From: an uncultured Bacteroidales bacterium
GTDB lineage: Bacteria; Bacteroidota; Bacteroidia; Bacteroidales; Bacteroidaceae
Assembly: GCA_902779845.1 (NCBI GenBank)
Contig: CACZCZ010000004.1
Span: 62,001 to 126,000, forward strand
DNA length: 64,000 bases
Direction of reading: 5' to 3'
Below, piece after piece: positions 7,476-14,964 of this stretch. The notes under the pieces are model-generated. The model was not told the DNA's origin. It worked only from the letters and a program-made list of their open reading frames with translations, and searched no databases. The position numbers and the translations under genes are program-made. Within the stretch, counting starts at the first letter, position 1, and the number at the start of each line of letters is the position of its first letter.

Positions 7476-7729
7476 GTTCGGGGAGAAATCCGGACTAAAA
7501 GAAAGCATTTGCTATTATTTCGCGTTCAGCCAAAAGCCTCGGAAACTTATTGGAAATAACAACGCACAGAAATAATATGTGATAAGATGTTTCGGATAGG
7601 AATGTCTTAGCAGTTAGTATATATAGCAATGCATCGACACTTAGGTGTGGTGCATACTTGTATAACTGCTGAGGTTTCCGTTCCGAGGCTGCCTCAAAGC
7701 TGAACGCAAAAGGTGCATCGCGCCTTTTT
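7476..7729 (+). ncRNA. stand-alone structured RNA of about 254 nt, possibly 6S-like
   Basis: No convincing reading frame, but nested complementary arms. 5' hairpin: 7476-7482 with 7489-7495. Outer stem: GCGTTCAGC 7522-7530 with GCTGAACGC 7699-7707. Second stem: AGCCTCGGAA 7535-7544 with TTCCGAGGCT 7681-7690. Apical arm: AGCAGTTA 7609-7616 with TAACTGCT 7663-7670. Terminal hairpin: 7629-7640 with 7645-7655 around loop TTAG. It is bounded by a -7 box at 7462-7469 and an intrinsic terminator at 7712-7729. GCCTC occurs twice (7536-7540, 7691-7695) and could compete for GAGGC at 7685-7689, suggesting two alternative folds. A closing stem, large bubble and long apical hairpin recall 6S RNA, including the Bacteroidales-1 type, but I cannot confirm a family. 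It lies between an orphan HicB regulator and a modification cassette. Confidence 0.7.
7712..7729 (+). terminator. intrinsic terminator of the structured RNA
   Basis: GGTGC-atc-GCGCC (one G-U pair) followed by five Ts and preceded by AAAA that extends the stem. It lies five bases after the outer stem of the RNA and about 57 bases before the methyltransferase start. Confidence 0.75.
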
Positions 7730-7786
7730 ATGTCCAGCGGCAGGCGTGATTGATAGTTGGTGCTGATAACTACTAACTAACAATCT

Positions 7787-8932
7787 ATGGCCAATACAAA
7801 CTTAGCGAATGCAAAGACGGCGAAGAATGATGAGTTCTACACGCAGTACAATGATATTCAGAAGGAGATAAATGCTTACCTGGACTACGACCCGAATGTG
7901 TTTCGCGGTAAGACGGTGCTGTTGCCTTGCGATGACCCGGAGTGGAGCAACTTCACCAAGTTCTTTGCCCAGAACTTTGAGCTGTTGGGATTGAAGAAGC
8001 TTATATCTACAAGCTATGCACCCGAAAGCAAGAAATACAAGATTCCGTATGAGCCTACGCTCTTCGAGACACAACAGCCGTACTTCGATAATGATAAGAG
8101 CAAGACGCATGGAAAGATATTCGTGCTGGACCGTGATGTAACAGGCGACAATCGCATCAACATCGAGGATTTGCAATGGCAGTATCTGGAGGGTGACGGT
8201 GATTTCCGCAGCAGGGAGATACGCAAACTGCGTGACGAGGCGGACATCATTGTAACCAATCCGCCGTTCTCGTTGTTTAGGGAGTTTGTGGCTTGGATTA
8301 TGGAAGCTTCTAAAAAGTTTTTGATAATTGGCAATATTAACGCTGTATCATATAAAGAAATCTTTCCTCTATTAATGGGAAATAAAATATGGACAGGTAA
8401 CCGTTTTAACGAAAGAGTCAATGGTAAGAATATGACCTTCTTTGTTCCTGATTATTATGAAATGAAAGGCACAGAGCTCTATGTCGATGATAACGGAAAC
8501 AAGTTTATAAGTGTAGCAGGGACGGGATGGTTCACAAACCTTGAGCATGGTCGGCGTCATGCACCACTAAAACTAATGACAATGGCAGAAAACTTCAAGC
8601 ATAGTAAACATAAGGAAGTGAGAGGCAGGAAAGAATATGTACATTATGAGAACTATGATGCTATTGAAGTACCATTTGCAGATGCTATCCCAAGAGACTA
8701 TGAAGGAATAATGGGTGTGCCTATATCATTCATTAGTAAATATTGTCCAGAACAATTTGAGATACTGGGCATAACAGACAGAGGCAATCAATATGGTATT
8801 AAGACCAAAGAATACACACCACAAGACACTCCACTCTATGGTGATTTAAATCGAAGAGCTGCTATTTTGGTCGATGGCCAATTGAAATCCACGTATGCAA
8901 GAATACTAATTCGCAAAAAGCAATCACAATGA
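7787..8932 (+). CDS. EcoRI-family adenine-specific DNA methyltransferase
   Basis: 381 residues, the expected size for the EcoRI methylase family. The N-terminus (AKTAKNDEFYTQYNDIQKEI) and the catalytic motif IV NPPF beginning at residue 158 within ADIIVTNPPFSLFREF identify an amino-methyltransferase acting on adenine N6. The target site cannot be read from sequence. Its stop overlaps the following DUF262-HNH gene by four bases (ATGA, 8929-8932), so the two form a coupled modification/nuclease cassette. The second half of the gene is clearly AT-richer than the first, which may mark horizontal origin or a mosaic gene. The methyltransferase would protect host DNA if the partner is a restriction nuclease. 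Confidence 0.87.
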   Translation: MANTNLANAKTAKNDEFYTQYNDIQKEINAYLDYDPNVFRGKTVLLPCDDPEWSNFTKFFAQNFELLGLKKLISTSYAPESKKYKIPYEPTLFETQQPYFDNDKSKTHGKIFVLDRDVTGDNRINIEDLQWQYLEGDGDFRSREIRKLRDEADIIVTNPPFSLFREFVAWIMEASKKFLIIGNINAVSYKEIFPLLMGNKIWTGNRFNERVNGKNMTFFVPDYYEMKGTELYVDDNGNKFISVAGTGWFTNLEHGRRHAPLKLMTMAENFKHSKHKEVRGRKEYVHYENYDAIEVPFADAIPRDYEGIMGVPISFISKYCPEQFEILGITDRGNQYGIKTKEYTPQDTPLYGDLNRRAAILVDGQLKSTYARILIRKKQSQ

Positions 8933-10098
8933 AGACCGAATTAAAAATCTATACCGTAGAGCAGATTTGCGACGGCTTCGAGTATAACGAGTTAGAGGGC
9001 AAGGGCCTTTATGGCTTGGCTGGTCAGTTGACCATTCAGCCCGAATATCAACGGAACTATATCTATGCCGACGGCAAGAAAGATGTAGCTGTGATAGAGT
9101 CTGTTCTGAAAGGCTATCCGCTGGGACTCATCTACTTCAATAGAGTGGATGGTGGGCGAATGGAAGTGCTCGACGGTCAGCAACGCATCACGTCGCTTGG
9201 GCGTTTCATTAAGAACAAGTTTGCTGTAAAGATTAACGACCTGGAGCAAATCTTCGACGGACTGAACGAAGGCCAACAGCAGAAAATCATGAAGACGGAG
9301 CTGCTGGTGTATATCTGCGAGGGTGAAGGCGAACACGCGGAAGAGGAAATAAAGGAGTGGTTCCAAACAATCAACATCGCTGGCGTACCCTTGAATGAGC
9401 AAGAGAAACTGAATGCCATCTTTAGTGGTCCGTTTATCACACTTTGCAAGGCTGAGTTCTCAAATTCGAACAATGCCAATATTCAGCGTTGGGAGAGCTT
9501 CGTTAAAGGTCCGGCAAATCGCCAGATGTTCCTGGCTACGGCGCTTGAATGGGTAAGTAGAGGAAACGTTGATGGCTACATGACTGCCCATCGTCGTGAC
9601 GAGAACATCAATGAGATAAAAACCTACTTCAACACCGTGATAGATTGGGTGGACTCGAAGTTTGATGACATATATCCTGAGATGCAGGGCTTGAACTGGG
9701 GAGAACTCTATGAGCGTTACCACCACTTGCCTTTGAACCATTCCGAGCTGTCGGCCAAGGTGCATGAGTTGATGCACGATGACTTTGTGGGGAACCGCCG
9801 AGGCATCTTTGAGTATGTGCTTGGTGGCTGTCAGGATACTAAGCTCTTGAATGTGCGCCTGTTCGACAAACCTACAATGCGCATAGTGTATCAGCAGCAG
9901 ACCGATAAGGCAAAGGCAGAGGGCGTGAGCAACTGCCCTTACTGCGCCATCGGCCATGATGCAAATCGTCAGCGCATTTGGAAGCTGGAAGAAATGGATG
10001 CCGACCATGTGACAGCGTGGAGCAAGGGCGGTAGCACTGACATCAGCAACTGCCAAATGCTGTGCAAGACGCACAATAGGGCGAAAGGAAACAGATAA
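8929..10098 (+). CDS. DUF262-HNH endonuclease (GmrSD-like), likely restriction partner
   Basis: 389 residues. The N-terminal DUF262/ParB-like NTPase-nuclease domain has the signatures QPEYQRNY and LDGQQRITSLGRF. The C-terminus has an HNH nuclease: CPYC zinc knuckle, DADHVTAWSKGG, SNCQMLCKTHNRAK, with the catalytic His, Asn and His present. DUF262 plus HNH is the architecture of GmrSD-type modification-sensing enzymes and BrxU. Here it is directly coupled to an EcoRI-type methyltransferase by a four-base overlap. That suggests either a conventional restriction-modification pair with an unusual nuclease or a methylation-sensing defence cassette. Known: the family's defence role. Inferred: the pairing. 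Confidence 0.85.
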   Translation: MKTELKIYTVEQICDGFEYNELEGKGLYGLAGQLTIQPEYQRNYIYADGKKDVAVIESVLKGYPLGLIYFNRVDGGRMEVLDGQQRITSLGRFIKNKFAVKINDLEQIFDGLNEGQQQKIMKTELLVYICEGEGEHAEEEIKEWFQTINIAGVPLNEQEKLNAIFSGPFITLCKAEFSNSNNANIQRWESFVKGPANRQMFLATALEWVSRGNVDGYMTAHRRDENINEIKTYFNTVIDWVDSKFDDIYPEMQGLNWGELYERYHHLPLNHSELSAKVHELMHDDFVGNRRGIFEYVLGGCQDTKLLNVRLFDKPTMRIVYQQQTDKAKAEGVSNCPYCAIGHDANRQRIWKLEEMDADHVTAWSKGGSTDISNCQMLCKTHNRAKGNR

Positions 10099-10126
10099 AT
10101 GACTTACCTTAAATAAATTACAAACA

Positions 10127-10684
10127 ATGAAACAACTCTTCTTATCCTTATTATTTACATTGGCCATTCTGCCGGTGAATGCACAGGAAACCACCTATGG
10201 CATCGTAAGATTGAAGCATGCCGAAATGATAGACAGCCTTAATCGGCTCAATGCGGCCATACAGAATGTTGAAGAACAACTGAAAGGCCGCTCGGCTTAT
10301 TATACTGTAGAAAGGAACGGGCAGCAGTTTAGTGCCAGAGACCATGTAACCGATTCTCTTTCTTCTATGAAGTGGAGACTAATCACTCAACGGAACAGCC
10401 TGTTGAGCCGTCATGATGAGAAGATGGGGCCAGACGTCCATCTGATGAAGGCTGGGACGATGATTCAAAGGTCTAATAATCTCATGTTCGTGGCTTCTGC
10501 CTTTGGTGTTGCTGGAGGCGCATGCCTCGGCGCTGGATTTGGCAAGGATAATACAGTATTAAAAGTTGTAGGCATAACGTCTAGTGTCGTTTCTCTTGCA
10601 TGTGCCATAGGATCCATTTCCTGCAGTTACAAGTCGGGACATGAACTCAAGCTTGCCGCTGGCAGCATCACATATTCGTTCTGA
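10127..10684 (+). CDS. secreted protein of unknown function
   Basis: 185 residues. The N-terminal signal peptide MKQLFLSLLFTLAILPVNAQ ends in a typical AQ cleavage site. The mature part has a helical, possibly coiled-coil stretch (residues about 30-55, ALNRLN/IQNVEEQL type) and a hydrophobic Gly-rich region at about 120-165 (FVASAFGVAGGACLGAGFG, VVGITSSVVSLACAIGSI) that could form two membrane segments. No family recognised. It starts 28 bases after the DUF262-HNH gene and could be co-transcribed with it. A terminator follows at 10720-10763. Confidence 0.7.
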   Translation: MKQLFLSLLFTLAILPVNAQETTYGIVRLKHAEMIDSLNRLNAAIQNVEEQLKGRSAYYTVERNGQQFSARDHVTDSLSSMKWRLITQRNSLLSRHDEKMGPDVHLMKAGTMIQRSNNLMFVASAFGVAGGACLGAGFGKDNTVLKVVGITSSVVSLACAIGSISCSYKSGHELKLAAGSITYSF

Positions 10685-10719
10685 AAGTGGACATGAACCC
10701 TTATTTACTTCCCCCTCAG

Positions 10720-10763
10720 CACACGAGCCCCCTTCACCCCTGTGGCCCGTGTGTTTCTTTTTC
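10720..10763 (+). terminator. terminator after the secreted unknown protein
   Basis: Stem CACACG-A-GCC / GGC-C-CGTGTG with one mismatch, followed by tttcttttt. Confidence 0.65.
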
Positions 10764-10787
10764 ACCTCTCTCATTTTTTTTCGCTCT

Positions 10788-10821
10788 TTTGCTTGCAGGT
10801 CAGGAATAATCGTTAACTTTG
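10788..10821 (+). promoter_or_regulatory. promoter of the RAYT-like gene
   Basis: TTTG at 10788-10791, then 22 bases, then TAACTTTGCAG with the -7 box at 10814-10821. Spacing is slightly longer than ideal. The start codon is about 40 bases downstream. Confidence 0.6.
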
Positions 10822-10862
10822 CAGCGCTTTGGGTGCTCCCTGTGAGCGGATAAGGTAAGAAA

Positions 10863-12194
10863 ATGGTTGGACAAGAAAAATGGGAATGGCAGGAGCCGGG
10901 GACGGCATGGCGGGGTGTCGGGGTGTATCATGTCACGCTGACGGTGCCGTCGCGCGAGCCGTTGCTTGGGACATTGGTGATTCCGGATCGCGATCCCTCA
11001 AAGGCGCGGATAGAGCGGACGGCCTTGGGAGAGGCTGTGGTCGGAGAGTTGTATGTGATGTGCAGGCATTATCCGGCCATCCGCATCCTGCAGTTCTGCC
11101 TGATGCCTGACCATCTGCATGCTGTTATCCAGGTGACACGGGTGATGGAAACGAGCATCCGCAGCGTGATACGCGGGTATTGGCAGGGGGTGAAGAAACA
11201 TGGCAGGGCTTATTCTTTGGCGCTTGCTGCCGAATTAAATTCGGACACAACGGACGAAGGGAACGGGAATTCGGAGACAACGGACGAAGGGAACGGGAAT
11301 TCGGAGACAACGGACGAAGGGAACGGGAATTCGGAGACAACGGACGAAGGGAACGGGAATGCGGAGAGAAGGAATGGAGGGAACGGGAATTCGGAGACAA
11401 CGGACGAAGGGAAGGGGAATGCGGAGACAACGGACGAAGGGAACGGGAATGCGGAGACAACGGACGAAGGGAACGGGAATTCGGAGACAACAAACGAAGG
11501 GAAGGGGAATGCGGAGACAACGGACAAAGGGAACGGGAATGCGGAGACAACGGACAAAGGGAACGGGAATGCTGAGAAAACAAAGGACGGGGGCTATGCT
11601 TTTCCGGTGTTTACTGAGCGCCCGTTTATTCGGCCGTTGTCCCGCCGTGGGCAGCTGCATACAATGATTCAGTATGTCAGGATGAACCCGCAACGGTTGG
11701 CTACCAAACGCTTGAGGCCGGGCTATTTCCGTGTGCAGAAGGAGATTGGGATTGGCGGAAGGGTGTATGACGGCGTGGGGAATATGACGATACTGACGGC
11801 TGACTGTTTCGACACCGTGCATGTGCGAAGCACGATGGTGGAAGAGGCGCAACACGGCGCAACGGAAAGGTTGAGGAATTACATGAATTCCTGTGTATTG
11901 AAGGCTCGTGAGGGCGTTGTCATGGTTTCTCCTTTCATCTCGCCTCATGAGAAGCCGGTGATGGATGTCCTGCTTCGCGAGCAGCACCCTTTCATCTTTC
12001 TGGCGGACAATGGCTTCAGGGAGTACTACAAGCCTTCGGATGCACTCTTTGATGCTTGTGCAGCGGGGCGTGTGCTCATACTGAGTGCATGGCCATACGA
12101 TGCCCAAAAGCGGCACATCAGCCGCGCGGAGTGCGTGCAGCTGAATGCGATGGCAGCGGAGATTTGTGATTCTTTGAATGCTCCAAACGTATAG
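10863..12194 (+). CDS. RAYT/Y1 transposase-like protein with internal 10-residue repeats and extra C-terminal domain
   Basis: 443 residues. Residues about 20-115 are the Y1 (IS200-like) HUH domain: strand YHVTLTV, then the metal motif HLH in CLMPDHLHAVI. The catalytic Tyr is probably in MIQYVRMNPQRLATKRL (about residue 270), the usual RAYT YxxxNP motif. Between these motifs lies an array of about twelve 10-residue units (NSETTDEGNG) coded by 30-bp repeats at 11238-11597. The C-terminal 120 residues, with GVVMVSPFISPHEKPVMD, HPFIFLADNG and AAGRVLILSAWPY, look like a Rossmann-type domain similar to DprA/SLOG proteins; that similarity is tentative. RAYTs are single-copy domesticated transposases that act on REP hairpins. 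The insert would form a flexible acidic loop in the catalytic domain. Confidence 0.75.
   Translation: MVGQEKWEWQEPGTAWRGVGVYHVTLTVPSREPLLGTLVIPDRDPSKARIERTALGEAVVGELYVMCRHYPAIRILQFCLMPDHLHAVIQVTRVMETSIRSVIRGYWQGVKKHGRAYSLALAAELNSDTTDEGNGNSETTDEGNGNSETTDEGNGNSETTDEGNGNAERRNGGNGNSETTDEGKGNAETTDEGNGNAETTDEGNGNSETTNEGKGNAETTDKGNGNAETTDKGNGNAEKTKDGGYAFPVFTERPFIRPLSRRGQLHTMIQYVRMNPQRLATKRLRPGYFRVQKEIGIGGRVYDGVGNMTILTADCFDTVHVRSTMVEEAQHGATERLRNYMNSCVLKAREGVVMVSPFISPHEKPVMDVLLREQHPFIFLADNGFREYYKPSDALFDACAAGRVLILSAWPYDAQKRHISRAECVQLNAMAAEICDSLNAPNV
11238..11597 (+). repeat. tandem array of about twelve 30-bp units inside the RAYT-like gene
   Basis: Eleven near-identical units (aattcggagacaacggacga plus agggaacggg) from 11238 to 11567, then one degenerate unit. 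Variants differ mostly by t/g in ttcg/tgcg and by gaacg/gaagg. Each unit encodes ten residues, so copy-number change keeps the frame. There are no spacers, so it is not CRISPR. Confidence 0.95.
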
Positions 12195-12214
12195 GGGAGG
12201 GCACTTCAGACTAT

Positions 12215-13018
12215 TTACCTGACATAGATGCAGAAGATGGCGGAGTTATTGCCCTTCTCGTTGTCGGCATCAAGGTACTTGCCCTGACGCTTGAAGAAGC
12301 GCTTGCCGTCGCCGTCGTCTGGTGTCAAGATCATGCTCTTCAGATGTTCCGCCAGCAGATGTCCCTTGAGGGCATTCTCGTTGACATCCTCGTTGCTCTT
12401 TGTCCAGTTGACCGAAATGCCCACTTCACCCTTGGCATTCGTCCATGAGCCGGAGAAACCGCTGCGTACGAGTGTGGGGTGGGCGGCGTAGTACTTGCGC
12501 GGTCTGACGATGAGCAGGGAGATGTCCTCGCCTGAAATTTGTGTCGTGAACTGCAGCACGAAGTGTGCCTGCTCCGGCTTCTCCACGACTTTCCAGTAGC
12601 CCCATTGCTTCATATACTCTTTCACACGCTGCTGTCCTGCCTGCTCATAGGCCAGCGGGCTGTCGGTGGGGATATACACGCAGTTCCCCTCAGCAATCAG
12701 GTTGCCGTGGATGTTGCCTTCATCGATGATGGGTGCGTCGGGCGTGGCACTCGGTGCTACCGTCGTTGTGGCTCCAGTCTGCTCGCCGGTGAAGTTCATC
12801 GCGCTGCCGTCGGCCTTACGTATCATGAGAATGTTCTCCTTGGCCATGCGCACGATAGGCGCGTTCTCGCCAGGCTCGGTGCTGTAGAATACATATTTGT
12901 CGCTCACCTCGAGGTTCCAGGCCTTCACGGGGTCGCCCTGCTTGGCAATAATCAAATCCTGTGCCTGAGCCCCTAAGGTCCCGAGCATCCATGCTGCAAT
13001 CACTAAGCTGCGTTTCAT
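12215..13018 (-). CDS. secreted protein of unknown function
   Basis: 267 residues from the chosen ATG, which yields a clean signal peptide MKRSLVIAAWMLGTLGAQAQ; an upstream ATG three codons earlier is possible. The mature N-terminus (IIAKQGDPVKAWNLEVSDKY, then EPGENAPIVRMAKENILMI) resembles a short beta-rich domain often seen in Bacteroidales exported proteins that relate a value to a JSON-like key; the rest has no family I recognise. A Thr/Pro-rich linker (TGATTTVAPSATPDAP) separates it from an alpha/beta C-terminal half. It converges with the RAYT-like gene, with 20 bases between stops. Confidence 0.75.
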   Translation of the reverse strand: MKRSLVIAAWMLGTLGAQAQDLIIAKQGDPVKAWNLEVSDKYVFYSTEPGENAPIVRMAKENILMIRKADGSAMNFTGEQTGATTTVAPSATPDAPIIDEGNIHGNLIAEGNCVYIPTDSPLAYEQAGQQRVKEYMKQWGYWKVVEKPEQAHFVLQFTTQISGEDISLLIVRPRKYYAAHPTLVRSGFSGSWTNAKGEVGISVNWTKSNEDVNENALKGHLLAEHLKSMILTPDDGDGKRFFKRQGKYLDADNEKGNNSAIFCIYVR

Positions 13019-13064
13019 ACTTGTCATTTGTTATGGTTTTGTTAATGTGATGAAAAGGTACTCA

Positions 13065-13709
13065 TTACCCGAAGAGGTAGGGGTTGTTGCGGTGCTCGGC
13101 GGCGATGGTGGTCTTGAGGCCGTGGCCGGGATAGACGGTGGTGTCGCCGGGGAGGGTCTTGATGAGGGCCTTGAGGGCGTCGATGAGCGTCCAGAGGTCG
13201 CCGCCAGGGAAGTCGGTGCGGCCGATGCTGTTCTGGAAGAGGCTGTCGCCGGAGAAGAGGACTTTTTCTTCTTCGCAGTAGTAGCAGACGCCACCGGGGG
13301 TGTGGCCGGGGCAGGGGATGACGGTGAGGCGGTGGCTGCCGAAGGTGATGACACTCTCGGGGGTGATGTCCTCGCCGGCGGGAGGGTTGGCACAGCGGAT
13401 AGAGTAGTGGAGGATGCTGCGGACTTGTTCATCGACGTCGTCGTAGAGGGGACGGTCGGGCTGCGGACAACGGGGCGGCAGGCCGTAGAGCTCGGCGATG
13501 TAGTCGGCGCCCCAGAAGTGGTCGAAATGGGCGTGGGTGAGCAGATGGGCTACGGGCTTGAGGTCGTTGTCGCGGATGTACTTGGCGATCATGGCTTTTT
13601 CATCGTCGTAGTAGGCTCCGCAGTCGATGATGACGGCTTCGCGGGTCTCATCGCTGACGACGTAGCAGTTCTCGCTGAGGGGATTGACGGGGAAGGACTT
13701 GATATTCAC
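13065..13709 (-). CDS. MBL-fold hydrolase (glyoxalase II-like)
   Basis: 214 residues. The metallo-beta-lactamase signature THAHFDH (residues 58-64, HxHxDH) is followed by CPGHTPGG with the third metal His, SGDSLFQNSIGRTD with the bridging Asp, and PGHG with the last His. All ligands for a dinuclear metal site are present. Size and motifs match the glyoxalase II-like/GloB subgroup common in Bacteroidetes; the substrate is probably a thioester or similar, but is not determined by sequence. The gene is upstream of the secreted unknown protein on the same strand, with a 46-base gap. Confidence 0.9.
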   Translation of the reverse strand: MNIKSFPVNPLSENCYVVSDETREAVIIDCGAYYDDEKAMIAKYIRDNDLKPVAHLLTHAHFDHFWGADYIAELYGLPPRCPQPDRPLYDDVDEQVRSILHYSIRCANPPAGEDITPESVITFGSHRLTVIPCPGHTPGGVCYYCEEEKVLFSGDSLFQNSIGRTDFPGGDLWTLIDALKALIKTLPGDTTVYPGHGLKTTIAAEHRNNPYLFG

Positions 13710-13711
13710 AG

Positions 13712-13851
13712 CGGATAATTTTACGATTGGACGATTTTACGATTTTACAATTTATATTGAATCTTTAAACGCTTGAAATCCTGAATATTGAACTTCTTGA
13801 ACTCTTAAACCACTTGAACCTTTAAACTCTTAAACTCTTAAACTTTAAACC
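13712..13851. repeat. low-complexity AT-rich intergenic repeats
   Basis: Two textures: ttttacgattggacgattttacgattttacaattta (related to the acaatttacaatttgaca repeats near kdgK), then reiterated cttaaac/cttgaac units at about 13790-13850. A related short stretch (cttctta-actcctta-acttc) lies at 886-915. No coding potential. Confidence 0.55.
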
Positions 13852-14625
13852 CTACAACTGCACATACACGACTTTCTTGGTCTCGAAGTATTCCTCGGTG
13901 AAGTAGTCGGAGAGGGGGGTGATGAGCTTCTCGCGACGCACGGCGGCGGCCTCGTGTTCGAGTTCGCCACCCTTGAGGGCGATGAGGCCGTTGGGGAGGG
14001 CGTTGGCGGCGTTGGGGTTCTGTGCGATATGTGGCTGCGCAATCTTCACGAGGTCTGCAAGGGGCATGACGGCGCGGCTGACAACGAAGTCGAAGCGGGC
14101 GGGCTGGAGGAAGGAAGGGGAGACGGCAACGGAATCGCCGCCCGCCATCGCCGCAGGGGAAGCAGAGGGGGCGGGGGCGCCGTGTTGTATCATGGAAGAG
14201 GGGGCAGGGGTGCCGTGTTTCTTGAGCTTCTTGGGATTGGGGGCGTAGCGCACTTCCTCGGCACGGGCGTGCTGTGTGGTGACATTGGTGAGGCCCAAGG
14301 CGGCGATGACTTCGTTGCAGACGCGGATTTTCTTGCCGATGCTATCGACGAGGTGGAACTGCACGTCGGGGAACATGATGGCGAGGGGGATGCCGGGGAA
14401 GCCGCCGCCGGTGCCGAGGTCCATGACGCGGGTGCCGGGGCGGAAGTTGATGACCTCGGCGATGCCCAGGGAGTGGAGGACATGGTGCTCATAGAGGTTG
14501 TCGATGTCCTTGCGCGAGATGACGTTGATCTTGGCGTTCCAGTCGTGGTAGAGGGCGTCGAGGGCTGCGAAGCGCTCAAGCTGCTCGGGGGTGAGGGCGG
14601 GGAAGTAGTGGGCGATGAGACTCAT
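13852..14625 (-). CDS. rsmG: 16S rRNA (guanine527-N7)-methyltransferase with a low-complexity insertion
   Basis: 257 residues from the ATG giving MSLIAHYFPAL; five extra upstream codons would fall in an intergenic repeat and are rejected. RsmG features: NVISRKDIDNLYEHHVLHSL, the SAM-binding loop MDLGTGGGFPGIPLAI, VDSIGKK, and the catalytic-region VVSRAVMPLADL. RsmG modifies G527 of 16S rRNA. Between the VTTQHARAEEV strand and the FDFVVSRA strand sits an unusual insert of about 40 residues rich in Ala, Pro, Ser and Gly, including a near duplicate (HGTPAPSSM / HGAPAPSAS). This makes the protein longer than typical RsmG (about 205-215 residues). The core motifs seem intact, so function is likely retained. 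Confidence 0.92.
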   Translation of the reverse strand: MSLIAHYFPALTPEQLERFAALDALYHDWNAKINVISRKDIDNLYEHHVLHSLGIAEVINFRPGTRVMDLGTGGGFPGIPLAIMFPDVQFHLVDSIGKKIRVCNEVIAALGLTNVTTQHARAEEVRYAPNPKKLKKHGTPAPSSMIQHGAPAPSASPAAMAGGDSVAVSPSFLQPARFDFVVSRAVMPLADLVKIAQPHIAQNPNAANALPNGLIALKGGELEHEAAAVRREKLITPLSDYFTEEYFETKKVVYVQL

Positions 14626-14721
14626 GGGGGAATTGGACAATTGGACAATTTACAATTTGACAATTGGGTTGCTTGAGGGATGGGGGAATTGGACAATTGG
14701 ACAATTTACAATTTGACGATT
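14625..14721. repeat. 41-bp direct repeat upstream of rsmG/kdgK
   Basis: Two copies (14625-14665 and 14681-14721) of tgggggaattggacaattgg plus acaatttacaatttgac(a/g)att, differing at one base. An inverted copy of the core lies at 16062-16091, on the other side of kdgK. Confidence 0.85.
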
Positions 14722-14964
14722 TTGGGCACATGTGCATTTGTGGCGCGAAGGTACGGCTTTTTTGTGAAAATTCGGCTGTCGCGGTGGCAAAAGTGATGAA
14801 AAACGTTATCTTTTATTATAAAAGTTCGCGCGATGGGCTGCTGTTCGGAGAATTCTCCTTAAATTTGCAGCCGCAACGATTCAAGAAATTGCTCGATTAA
14901 CAATCAAGAAAACAGCAAGCAAAAAAGAAAACAGCAAACGAAACTATTCAACATTTTATATATT
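14641..14964. other. 324-base divergent intergenic region between rsmG and kdgK
   Basis: It contains the direct repeat at 14625-14721, then a stretch with no coding signal, then the kdgK -7 box at 14860-14867 (TAAATTTGCAG) and an A-rich leader of about 90 bases (aagaaaacagcaagcaaaaa type) before the kdgK start. Confidence 0.5.
14860..14867 (+). promoter_or_regulatory. -7 promoter box for kdgK-eda
   Basis: TAAATTTGCAG fits TAnnTTTG. No clear -33 element. Leader of about 92 bases, A-rich. Confidence 0.55.

Noticed and set aside
7365..7559. Small gene of 64 codons starting with TTG
   Set aside because: It uses a rare start, overlaps the structured RNA and has no recognisable protein features.
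7476..7729. Retron-type ncRNA (msr-msd)
   Set aside because: Nested arms resemble a retron, but no reverse transcriptase gene lies in the window and no effector pair of a known retron is adjacent.
11125..11583. Antisense frames of over 110 codons in the 30-bp repeat array
   Set aside because: The repeat lacks stops in all phases; the translated peptides are monotonous (SVVSAFPFPS type) and no promoter lies upstream on that strand.
11238..11597. CRISPR array
   Set aside because: Units are contiguous with no spacers and code for an in-frame peptide; no cas gene is nearby.
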